DNA of 64,000 nt from Prevotella denticola (GTDB lineage: Bacteria > Bacteroidota > Bacteroidia > Bacteroidales > Bacteroidaceae). Shown here piece by piece: positions 12,401-20,023 of this stretch (positions within the stretch are counted from its first letter, which is position 1; each line of letters starts with the position of its first letter). The notes under the pieces are model-generated. The model did not search any database and had not been told where the DNA came from. It saw only the letters and a program-made list of their open reading frames with translations. Position numbers and translations under genes: made by a program. The DNA lies in NCBI RefSeq assembly GCF_900454835.1, contig NZ_UGTM01000001.1, positions 1,736,501 to 1,800,500 on the forward strand. The letters run 5' to 3'.

Positions 12401-15037
12401 TTACCGCTTCGGGTTCTCTCCGAACTCATCCTTGTAGCACTTCGAGAAATAGCTGGGTGTGGAAAAGCCCACAGAATACGCAACTTCTGCCACCGTCCTG
12501 TCGGTGGTCTGCAACAGATGGCGGGCCCGGGCGAGGCGGGCCTTGCGCAGCATCTCGACGGGAGAATGACCCGTCAGAGCTTTCACCTTCCGATAGAGCT
12601 GCACACGGGAAAGGCCGATTTCATCGCCGATCCGCTCTACATTGAACTCGCTGTCGCCGAGATTTTCCTGGATGATCTTGCGCAACTGGGTCATGAAAGT
12701 CTTGTCAGTTTCGTTCGCAAACCTGTCAAAACCGTCGGTTCCATCACTGTTAGAGAACAGCTGGCCGAGTTTCTTCCGGCTCTGGATGAGGTTGTCTATG
12801 CGTGAGAGAAGAAGCCGCAGCGAGAAAGGTTTGGAGATATAAGCATCAGCTCCGTACTCATAGCCCTCGGCACGTTGTTCGTCAAGACTCCGGGCGGTAA
12901 GGAGGATGACGGGGATGTGACTGACGGCAGGATCCTGCTTCAACTGACGGCAGAACTCCAGACCGTCCATGACCGGCATCATGATGTCCGAGACGACCAG
13001 ATCGGGCATTATCCGACGTGCCAGCTCCAGCCCGCTCTTTCCGTCGACCGCCTCGCTCACCTTATACATAGGGGAGAGTGCCGAACGGAGGTAAGTGCGG
13101 ATGTCGCTGTTGTCATCAATTACGAGTACTTCCGGCTTGTCGGCCTCATCGGGCTGGATGAGGTCGTCGATATGTCGTGCCTGGTTGGGCACGTCCGTGT
13201 TTTCTTCCATATCGATGACGGGAGCGGCAGGCTGCCGGAAACTCTGCACACTTACCTCTCCGGGCTGACAGAGCGGCATACAGACTGTAAACGTGCAGCC
13301 TTCTCCCTCCTTGCTCTCCACCGTCACTTCGCCGTGATGCAGGTCGGCAAACGCCTTTACCAGTGCCAGTCCGATGCCTGTTCCATGTCCGGCATTGCTG
13401 GCCTGATAAAACCGGTCGAAGACATAAGGCAGGTCGTTCTGTGCAATGCCGCAGCCATTGTCGCTCACCATAATCTTCACTTTGGCGGCCTCCACGGAAG
13501 CAGCAAAGCCGATGCAGCCTCCTTCGGGCGTGTACTTCATGGCATTGCTGAGCAGATTGTAGCAGATACGCTCCAGCTTGTCACGGTCGGCACGCATGGG
13601 TAGGGCAGACGGTACGCTGAGCTGCAGGGTGATGTGCTTCTTCCGGGCCGACGTGGCGAAGAGGTCGAGCCACTGCCGCATACACTCGGAGAGATTGAAG
13701 TCAGAGAGGTGCAGACGCATCTTTCCGTTCTGTATCTTGCGGAAATCAAGTATCTCGCTCACCAGCCGGCTGAGCACAGCCACATTGCGCTGTACGATCT
13801 GAAGCATATTGCGCTGCTGTGGACTAAGGTTCGGATCATGGATGATGTATTCCACCGGGTCGGCTATCAGTGTCAGCGGCGTGCGCAGCTCATGGCTGAT
13901 GTTGGTGAAGAACTGCAGCTTGGCAGTCGTGGCCTCCTCCTCGATATGCCGGCGCATGACGGTTGTCCAATAGGCATAGACCATGATTCCAATCAGCAGG
14001 ATGATGATGACACTGAAAAGCAGGAGATACACCTTCTGGTGGTTATACTGTGCCAGATAGACATCCACCTTGCCATGGAGTGAATTGAGATGAGCCGTCT
14101 GCTTCTTCATCTCCTCGTTCTGCATGAGCAGCACGTTGGCATTGTCGCGGGTGACAAGAGCACCCTTCAGGTAATTGTCGCGCCGGTAAGGCTTCTTCTC
14201 AAGGATATTGACGGCCAGCTGCATGACGAGGTCGCCGCGGGTCGGATAGATGTAGGAAGCCTCCATCCTGCCGTCGCGAACGTTCTCCATACCGCCTCCG
14301 GGGACGGGAAGAGCGTCAATGCCTGCAATCCTCATTCCCCTTATGCCATGCCGTTCTGCCGCCTGCAAGGCACCGATCGCCATGCGGTCGTTCTGTGCAA
14401 AGACATAATCCACGTGCTGTCCACCAGCCAGAATGCTGTCCATTGCAGCCGCCCCACGGTCTTTCAGCCAGTCGGCATAGCGCCGGTCGACGACCCTGAT
14501 GCCCGGAAAACCGCTGACGGCATCCATGAAGCCGCGGTTGCGTTCGATGGCAGGCGACGACCCTTCCAGTCCGCATATCTCTACGACATTGCCCTTTCCC
14601 TTCAGCTGCCGGGCAATGAACGCACCCATCTCGTGCCCTGCCTCGTAGTTGTCTGCCCCGATGAAAGCCGTGTACTTCTTCGAGTCGGTCTTGCGGTCGA
14701 ACAGGATGACAGGGATTCCCCTGTCATAAGCCTCGTCGATGACGGAAGAGATGGTATGTATCTGGTTGGGGGAGACGATAAGCAGGTCGACCCCATCCTT
14801 GACGAACTGGCTGATCTGCTTCGCCTGCAGCCGGTCGTTGTCATTGGCCGAGGCGAACTTCAAAGTAATGTTGTCGTGCTGGTAGGTACTCATGACCAGC
14901 TCGCTGTTGAGCTTGTCACGCCAGATGTCTTCCGAACACTGTGAGACACCGATCACATATTTCTTCCCGCTGTCTGCCGTGCAGGCCATGAGAAGGAGCG
15001 TAAGGAGGGTCAGATAGAAATATTGTCTCATCTTCAT
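12401..15037 (-). CDS. Complete hybrid two-component sensor/regulator, fructose-type (BT1754-like HTCS)
   Basis: The start is taken at ATG 15037 (MKMRQYFYLTLLTLLLMAC, a lipoprotein-type signal) although the frame opens at 15121; a -7 box lies at 15057-15064. 878 aa: periplasmic-binding-protein sensor (GIPVILFDRKT, FAQNDRMAIGALQ), membrane helix (YLLLFSVIIILLIGIMVYAYW), HisKA SHELRTP (His382), HATPase_c with CYNLLSNAMKYT, SDNGCGI and GTGIGLAL, receiver with Asp684 (SDIMMPVMDG), and AraC HTH (SRVQLYRKVKALTG, VAYSVGFSTPSYFSKCYK). Sensing of fructose in the periplasm and activation of the adjacent susCD-SGBP-GH32 genes follows from B. thetaiotaomicron BT1754; here it is inferred. It is encoded immediately upstream of susC on the same strand. 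Confidence 0.93.
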   Translation of the reverse strand: MKMRQYFYLTLLTLLLMACTADSGKKYVIGVSQCSEDIWRDKLNSELVMSTYQHDNITLKFASANDNDRLQAKQISQFVKDGVDLLIVSPNQIHTISSVIDEAYDRGIPVILFDRKTDSKKYTAFIGADNYEAGHEMGAFIARQLKGKGNVVEICGLEGSSPAIERNRGFMDAVSGFPGIRVVDRRYADWLKDRGAAAMDSILAGGQHVDYVFAQNDRMAIGALQAAERHGIRGMRIAGIDALPVPGGGMENVRDGRMEASYIYPTRGDLVMQLAVNILEKKPYRRDNYLKGALVTRDNANVLLMQNEEMKKQTAHLNSLHGKVDVYLAQYNHQKVYLLLFSVIIILLIGIMVYAYWTTVMRRHIEEEATTAKLQFFTNISHELRTPLTLIADPVEYIIHDPNLSPQQRNMLQIVQRNVAVLSRLVSEILDFRKIQNGKMRLHLSDFNLSECMRQWLDLFATSARKKHITLQLSVPSALPMRADRDKLERICYNLLSNAMKYTPEGGCIGFAASVEAAKVKIMVSDNGCGIAQNDLPYVFDRFYQASNAGHGTGIGLALVKAFADLHHGEVTVESKEGEGCTFTVCMPLCQPGEVSVQSFRQPAAPVIDMEENTDVPNQARHIDDLIQPDEADKPEVLVIDDNSDIRTYLRSALSPMYKVSEAVDGKSGLELARRIMPDLVVSDIMMPVMDGLEFCRQLKQDPAVSHIPVILLTARSLDEQRAEGYEYGADAYISKPFSLRLLLSRIDNLIQSRKKLGQLFSNSDGTDGFDRFANETDKTFMTQLRKIIQENLGDSEFNVERIGDEIGLSRVQLYRKVKALTGHSPVEMLRKARLARARHLLQTTDRTVAEVAYSVGFSTPSYFSKCYKDEFGENPKR

Positions 15038-15056
15038 GCAGGTCACTTTGTCCCAG

Positions 15057-15088
15057 CAAAGATAGCCTGTTTCTTTCAGATATGCAAG
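15057..15088 (-). promoter_or_regulatory. Promoter of the complete HTCS
   Basis: Minus strand -7 box TATCTTTG (15057-15064) with a near-consensus -33 CTTG (15085-15088), 20 nt between them. A transcript from here would start about 10-15 nt before ATG 15037, which supports that start over the longer reading frame. Confidence 0.6.
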
Positions 15089-15586
15089 CATTGTCAGTTG
15101 AATTTGCCGGCAGAGACCCAAAAGCGTGAGAGACGAAGAAACTTCTGTTCAGTATCATCATCTCCGTTTATAAATACTTGACCCTGCCCTATTTGAACAA
15201 ACAAGCCGTAAAAACAATTTATACTAAGTCACAAGGACAAAATTAATCTTGAGTTCAGAACCGGGTGCCGCCAAGGCTCCGTTGGTGGCATAAATCAGGG
15301 ATTCGATTCGATGGAGAGACAATCCGCAGGCCTTGGGCCATTTGCCCTTGGGAATACGCCCAAGAGACCCGGAAACGTTAAGATGCGGGACTATAAGGAG
15401 GAAGAATTCACTAAAAGAAAGCCCGTTATGGATTTGTCACAAAACCTGTTCTCAAGGCAAAAATCCAATCGCAGAGTTCCTGCCTCTACAAGCAAGTGCT
15501 TGTAGCAGACAGGAACTCCCCGAAGAGAAGCGGCTGCGGGAAAGCGGCCGGCTTCCTCAATATAGAATGGTCAGACCGGTTTCCGC
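15089..15586. other. Intergenic region, no gene seen
   Basis: About 500 nt between the HTCS and the lactonase, both on the minus strand. No supported reading frame was found. It contains several local inverted repeats, including CTTGGG/CCCAAG pairs near 15331-15362 and the long hairpin at 15475-15517, so an RNA element is possible. Confidence 0.5.
15475..15517. repeat. Long inverted repeat (about 20-bp stem, tiny loop)
   Basis: The arms AGTTCCTG...CTACAAGCA and TGCTTGTAG...CAGGAACT pair over about 20 bp with a small internal mismatch and a loop of only 1-2 nt. It lies 70 nt downstream of the lactonase stop (minus strand). No immediate U-tract follows on either strand, so a simple intrinsic terminator is doubtful. 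Confidence 0.6.
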
Positions 15587-16684
15587 TCAACTTGCCGGGC
15601 AGAACCGTATGCAGACCGGACGGCTCAGACGGATGTCCTGCCGGGTATCATGCAGCTGACCTGTAAACTTGTCACGGCTGAACACCTGTATCCTGTCGGC
15701 ATCCCGGCAGGCTACAAGCAGGTATTTCCCATTGGGTGTAATGACGAAATTACGTGGATGGCTCCCCGTACGGCACTTCCCTATCCTGACGAGCTTTCCG
15801 GTCGACTCGACCCTGAAGAGGGTGATGCCATCCTCCTTCAGCCGTGTGCTGGCATACAGGAACCGGCCGTCAGGACTGATGTGTATGTCGGCTCCGCCTC
15901 TCGCATGGGCATCGTCGGCGAGGATGGTCTGCGTCTCCCGCAGATCGCCCTTGGCATAGTCGAAGACCGTTATCTTGCCTGACAGCTCGCTGATGAGATA
16001 AGCGTGCCTGCCGTCGGGTGCGAAGACAAGATGGCGTGGCCCCGACCCTCTCTTCACGTGTGCGGCGATACCGTAGGCCGAGAGCGTACCTTTCTCTTTG
16101 TCGTAACGGAAAGAGAGAATCTGGTCGGCGCTGAAATCCGTTGCCAGTACGAAACCGTCAGGGGCAAAGCACACACAGTGGATATGCGGCGTGGCCTGCC
16201 GGGAACGGTCCGGACCACCCTTGTAACCGGCGAACTGCATCGTCATCTTTGCCAGTGTTCCGTTCTGCAGAATGGGAAATACGGAGAGGCTGCCGCCCGA
16301 ATAGTTGGCCGTAAGAGCCACTTTCCCGTCTGTGTCGACATAACAGGGATCTTTGCCATAGGTCAGCTGAGAGTTCATGTACGACATATTCCCCGTCACG
16401 GGATCAAAGGCGATGCTGTTGAGAGCTGCCGTCGCGTCGTTGTTCTCGCTGACGGCATAGAGATGCCGTCCGTCACGGGCGAAGGCCAGATAAGACGGAT
16501 TCTTCACCTCCAGCGTACTGCGTAACCGGGCGACACCGGTAGCCTGATTGAAACTGAAGGAATAGAGGCCTTCACTGCCAGCACCGGTATAGGTGCCGAC
16601 AACCATGTCCAGCTCGTTGCCGGCCATGCCGAATGCTGGCAGGGCCGTGGCGATTACGCCTAAAATAAGTGTTTTTGCTTTCAT
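15587..16684 (-). CDS. Exported lactonase-family beta-propeller (6-phosphogluconolactonase-like)
   Basis: 365 aa with a Sec signal (MKAKTLILGVIATALPAFGMAG). The rest is a seven-bladed propeller of the Lactonase family (PF10282), with repeated units such as VVGTYTGAGSEGLYSF, PSYLAFARDGRHLYAVSENN, RQATPHIHCVCFAPDG, GPRHLVFAPDGRHAYLISE, ISPDGRFLYAS and PRNFVITPNGKYLLVACRD. E. coli Pgl of this family hydrolyses 6-phosphogluconolactone in the cytosol; the signal peptide here argues for a periplasmic role, and the substrate is unknown. It is followed by the HTCS on the same strand, but about 550 nt apart, so co-transcription is unlikely. Confidence 0.85.
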   Translation of the reverse strand: MKAKTLILGVIATALPAFGMAGNELDMVVGTYTGAGSEGLYSFSFNQATGVARLRSTLEVKNPSYLAFARDGRHLYAVSENNDATAALNSIAFDPVTGNMSYMNSQLTYGKDPCYVDTDGKVALTANYSGGSLSVFPILQNGTLAKMTMQFAGYKGGPDRSRQATPHIHCVCFAPDGFVLATDFSADQILSFRYDKEKGTLSAYGIAAHVKRGSGPRHLVFAPDGRHAYLISELSGKITVFDYAKGDLRETQTILADDAHARGGADIHISPDGRFLYASTRLKEDGITLFRVESTGKLVRIGKCRTGSHPRNFVITPNGKYLLVACRDADRIQVFSRDKFTGQLHDTRQDIRLSRPVCIRFCPAS

Positions 16685-16761
16685 CGAATGGGTTTTATGG
16701 ATTGTTTTTAAAAATTCGCCTTGAATGTCGCCGGAGACACTCCCCGTCTTCCGAGACGTTG

Positions 16762-16769
16762 CAAAAGTA
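16762..16769 (-). promoter_or_regulatory. Putative -7 box for the lactonase
   Basis: Minus strand TACTTTTG matches TAnnTTTG, 78 nt before the lactonase ATG at 16684. A TTTG at -33 spacing is not seen. Confidence 0.4.
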
Positions 16770-17434
16770 AAGAAAAAGAATTTAAACTGTTTCTTTTTTT
16801 ACCTTTTTTGGCTTCAACGCCGCTGTTTTAAGATTTATACAGTTGCTTTAAGTATGCAGGAGACCTGCCCTAACCACTCTTCAGAAAGGGAGGTGACCGG
16901 CGAGAATGGTCGGAGACAGGCCTCCGTAGACGATTGCAGGCAGATACGTACTTGCAGACACTACCCCTGTCTGCACGCCCAACATTCTCCGCCGTTCTTT
17001 CCTGTCATACCCATCAGAAAAGTTCTTCCGTTAAAAAGGCGTAGACGGATGTCGTGCAGAACGCATAACTTTAACGTGAGGGACCGGTCGTCTGGCGAGT
17101 CCATACATTTCCTTTTCCTGCACTTATGTTTATTCGATGCCGTCCTATGCTCCCGTCCCAGGCAATATATTGCAAGGAGCGGGCCGTCAACACGACTGGT
17201 GTCTGCCGACAACACAATATGTGACAGGCCTCCGCACATCTGCGGGAAAGGCCGGTTCAATCCTGCCGTTATCATATACAGCAATGCGCTGACGGCCGAC
17301 TTGCACGGGAAATGTCTGCCGGACAGCACCGATGTCTATTCGGCTTCGGCTGCTACAGATGTATAATGCCGGTATCTGCCGGATACCATAAGCCTCCGTT
17401 TTATTTCCTGTCCACGTATTTAACGCAAGAATCC
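16770..17434. other. Long intergenic region without a convincing gene
   Basis: Several overlapping open frames exist on both strands (for example 16725-17366 plus and 16961-17329 minus). Their products are Arg/Cys-rich, lack recognisable motifs and have no promoter-like sequence at their starts. I see no supported gene. Decayed coding sequence is possible but not shown. Confidence 0.4.
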
Positions 17435-17552
17435 AAAAAGGCTCCGCATCCCTGCGAAGCCTTTCGTTTAACATCAGACTTGCTCACGCAAGTCCTGTGT
17501 TCTTGTACTAACTCAAATAATTAACTTTAATAACGACTATTTTTCTATTTGA
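17435..17552 (-). ncRNA. Candidate small RNA (promoter-hairpin-terminator, no reading frame)
   Basis: On the minus strand a TAACTTTG -7 box (17558-17565) with a TTTC about 18 nt upstream predicts a start near 17552. The transcript would contain a perfect 7-bp hairpin GACTTGC-4 nt-GCAAGTC (17477-17494). It ends in a 12-bp terminator stem AAAGGCTTCGCA/TGCGGAGCCTTT (17437-17464) running into a U-tract (to 17435). No minus-strand gene lies upstream that would need this terminator, so an independent RNA of about 115 nt is the simplest reading. I do not recognise an RNA family. Confidence 0.4.
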
Positions 17553-17846
17553 CCTGACAAAGTTACAAAAAAAGTGCAGAACAGAAAGGAAAAACCGGTG
17601 TAATTATCGATGCTTTTAGACTTTATAACAAACGCAAGGCATTCGTACTCATTTATCGGCTGTTTTTCCTGCAACGGCACAGGGCAGACAGACAAGCCGA
17701 CGTGCATCATCAGATTACCGTTGCATGACAACCGCATACCTGTTTTCAAGCGCCCGGTATTGTTCTCAACTGTAAATCAGACTGGTCCGACATGAGTCAC
17801 CGACGATCAATTATTTTTTATCATGAGCTATTTAACAGCGGTTTTA

Positions 17847-17878
17847 TTTGCCAGTCTCGAATTCTTGACGTACCTTTG
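17847..17878 (+). promoter_or_regulatory. Consensus promoter of the DEAD-box helicase
   Basis: TTTG (17847-17850), exactly 20 nt, then TACCTTTG (17871-17878): a perfect match to the Bacteroidota housekeeping promoter. The predicted start is near 17885, giving a leader of about 130 nt. Confidence 0.8.
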
Positions 17879-17888
17879 CACGCCGATA

Positions 17889-17984
17889 AAGGTAACATGC
17901 CACCTGAGAGTCTGCGTACTGACTGTTGGAAGCCAGTCTCAGGCAAGTGTCTTTCTGTGGGTTCGTTTGGTGGTCTCTTACCTT
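17889..17984 (+). promoter_or_regulatory. Structured 5' leader of the helicase mRNA
   Basis: Almost the whole predicted 5' UTR folds into one closed domain. AAGGTAA (17889-17895) pairs with TTACCTT (17978-17984) and CCACC (17900-17904) pairs with GGTGG (17969-17973). Inside, CCTGAGA pairs with TCTCAGG and ACTGACT pairs with AGCCAGT with one mismatch. It ends 34 nt before the TTG start. I read it as a cis-regulatory RNA, perhaps autoregulatory or cold-responsive as for other helicase mRNAs; no known family is recognised. Confidence 0.5.
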
Positions 17985-18018
17985 ATTATATAGGATAATA
18001 AATTATAAACAAACGAAT

Positions 18019-19905
18019 TTGAAGACATTTGAAGAGTTGGGTGTGAGCGAAGAGATTCGCCGCGCCATCAGTGAGCTTGGATTTGAACATCCAATGCCTG
18101 TACAGGAAGAAGTAATCCCCTATTTGCTCGGCAACCGGAACGACGTCATCGCACTGGCACAGACCGGTACGGGAAAGACGGCAGCATTCGGCCTGCCACT
18201 GCTGCAACGGATTGACACCGGCAGCAAGGATACTCAGGCGGTAGTGCTGAGTCCGACACGTGAGCTTTGTCTGCAGATTGCAGACGACCTGAAGGATTTC
18301 GGCAAGTATATCCCCCACCTGCACATCGCCGCCGTCTATGGCGGTGCCTCCATCGAGACACAGATTCATCAGCTGCGCCATGGCGTACAGATCATCGTGG
18401 CTACGCCGGGACGTCTGATCGACCTCATGCACCGTGGGAAAGCACGTCTGGACAAAGTGTCGAACGTTGTCCTGGACGAGGCTGACGAAATGCTGAACAT
18501 GGGATTCCAGGAGAGTATCACCGAGATACTGACCGGCGTGCCGGAAGACCGCAACACCCTGCTGTTCTCGGCTACGATGAGCCGCGACGTGGAACGTGTG
18601 GCCAAGGGTTACCTGCACGACTACAAGGAAATCGTCGTGGGCAGCCGCAACGAGGGTGCAGAGAACGTCAACCACATTTATTATATGGTGAATGCCCGCG
18701 ACAAGTACCTTGCCCTGAAACGGCTGGTGGACTTCTATCCGAAGATCTATGCCATCGTCTTCTGCCGGACAAAGGTGGAGACACAGGAAATTGCCGACAA
18801 GCTGATCAAGGACGGCTACAACGCCGAGTCGCTGCACGGCGACCTCTCGCAGCAGCAGCGCGACCTCACAATGCAGAAGTTCCGTTCGCATCTCACACAG
18901 ATTCTCGTGGCTACGGATGTGGCTGCACGTGGACTGGACGTGAACGACCTGACGCACGTCATCAATTACGGCCTGCCTGATGATATTGAAAACTATACCC
19001 ACCGTTCCGGCCGTACAGGCCGTGCGGGCAAGAAGGGTACGTCCATCTCGATCATCCACTCCCGTGAGAAGCATAAGGTACGCAATATCGAGCGTGAAAT
19101 CGGCAAGGAGTTCGTGGACGGAACACTGCCTGCACCGGAAGAAATCTGCAAGAAGCAGCTGTTCAAGACGATGGATGACATTCTGAAGACCGATGTCGAT
19201 GAGGAACAGATTGAGCCTTACATGAAGGACATCAACCGCCAGTTCGAATATATCGACAAGGAGGATATCATCAAGAAGATTGTCACAGCCACCTTCGGAC
19301 GCTTCCTGGACTACTACAAGAATGCTCCCGAAATAGAGAAACCATCGTCCCGCAGCTCGCGTGAGACAGGCCGTGGCGGCCGTGGAGAAGGAAAATCCGG
19401 ACGCAGCAGAGGACCCCGCAAGGCTGAAAGCGGCTACAGGCGGCTGTTCATCAACCTCGGCAAGACGGACGGTTTCTACCCGGGCGAGGTGATGCAGTTC
19501 ATCAACAAGAATGTACATGGCCATCAGGAAGTGGGACATATCGACCTTCTGTCAAAGCAGAGTTACATTGAAGTCCCGGAACAGGATGCGCAGAAGGTGA
19601 TGCGCGCACTGGACGGTACGACGTACAAGGGACGCAAGGTGCGTTGCAATGACGCTGATGAAGGCGGACATGGACGTTCGGGCGGCGGCCGGGGCGGTTA
19701 CGGAAGCCATGGAGAAGGACGGAAAGACAGCCGTGAACGCAAGGGGCGCGGCCGCCGGCAACAGGAAGAAGACTTTTCTTTCGCACAGCATAAGTTCAAG
19801 AAGGATGACTGGAAAGAACTTATGAAAGGTGCGCCGGCCAAGCTGAAAGGCGAAGAGCCTGACTTCTCGGAGGAAGGCTGGGCAAGACGCAAGCCAAAGA
19901 AATAG
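18019..19905 (+). CDS. deaD: DEAD-box ATP-dependent RNA helicase with DbpA-type RNA-binding domain (DeaD/CsdA-like)
   Basis: 628 aa from TTG 18019. This start is chosen because the protein then begins MKTFEELGVSEEIRRAI, the usual N-terminus of Bacteroidota orthologues; no ATG is nearby, and the frame's only ATG (17926) lies inside the folded leader. Motifs: Q-motif MPVQEE, Walker A AQTGTGKT (47-54), PTREL, TPGR, DEAD (153-156), SAT, ARGLDV, HRSGRTGR. A DbpA RNA-binding domain (about 475-548; INLGKTDGFYPGEV, HIDLLSKQSYIEVP, GRKVRC) precedes an Arg/Gly-rich tail. Function: cytosolic RNA unwinding in ribosome assembly, RNA decay or cold adaptation. The deaD symbol is by family, not proven orthology. 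Confidence 0.9.
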   Translation: MKTFEELGVSEEIRRAISELGFEHPMPVQEEVIPYLLGNRNDVIALAQTGTGKTAAFGLPLLQRIDTGSKDTQAVVLSPTRELCLQIADDLKDFGKYIPHLHIAAVYGGASIETQIHQLRHGVQIIVATPGRLIDLMHRGKARLDKVSNVVLDEADEMLNMGFQESITEILTGVPEDRNTLLFSATMSRDVERVAKGYLHDYKEIVVGSRNEGAENVNHIYYMVNARDKYLALKRLVDFYPKIYAIVFCRTKVETQEIADKLIKDGYNAESLHGDLSQQQRDLTMQKFRSHLTQILVATDVAARGLDVNDLTHVINYGLPDDIENYTHRSGRTGRAGKKGTSISIIHSREKHKVRNIEREIGKEFVDGTLPAPEEICKKQLFKTMDDILKTDVDEEQIEPYMKDINRQFEYIDKEDIIKKIVTATFGRFLDYYKNAPEIEKPSSRSSRETGRGGRGEGKSGRSRGPRKAESGYRRLFINLGKTDGFYPGEVMQFINKNVHGHQEVGHIDLLSKQSYIEVPEQDAQKVMRALDGTTYKGRKVRCNDADEGGHGRSGGGRGGYGSHGEGRKDSRERKGRGRRQQEEDFSFAQHKFKKDDWKELMKGAPAKLKGEEPDFSEEGWARRKPKK

Positions 19906-19938
19906 GGATTTTTCCCAACCATGCATAATATACAGAAA

Positions 19939-19984
19939 CTGTTCCCAAGACCAGGAATTCCCTCTTTCCAGGTCTTGGGAACAG
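19939..19984. terminator. Bidirectional terminator hairpin between convergent genes
   Basis: CTGTTCCCAAGACC (19939-19952) and GGTCTTGGGAACAG (19971-19984) form a perfect 14-bp stem with an 18-nt loop. It sits between the ends of the helicase gene (plus) and the barrel gene (minus). U-tracts are weak on both sides. Confidence 0.65.
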
Positions 19985-20023
19985 CTGTTTACGGCAGCCG
20001 CCCGACAGTTTCTGAGAGACGGA

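Noticed and set aside
15038..15121. Longer N-terminus for the complete HTCS starting at 15121
   Set aside because: A promoter -7 box lies inside it and the lipoprotein-type signal begins at 15037.
16725..17366. 213-aa open frame in the lactonase-helicase spacer
   Set aside because: Arg/Cys/Pro-rich, no conserved motif, no promoter box, and overlapped by other equally unlikely frames.
17900..17915. TPP riboswitch, from the CTGAGA hexamer in the helicase leader
   Set aside because: The second half of the thi-box and the overall fold are missing and the gene is unrelated to thiamine.
17986..19539. 517-aa open frame antisense to the helicase gene
   Set aside because: Shadow of a GC-rich coding region; low-complexity Val/His/Leu-rich translation, no motif, and the sense strand encodes all helicase motifs.
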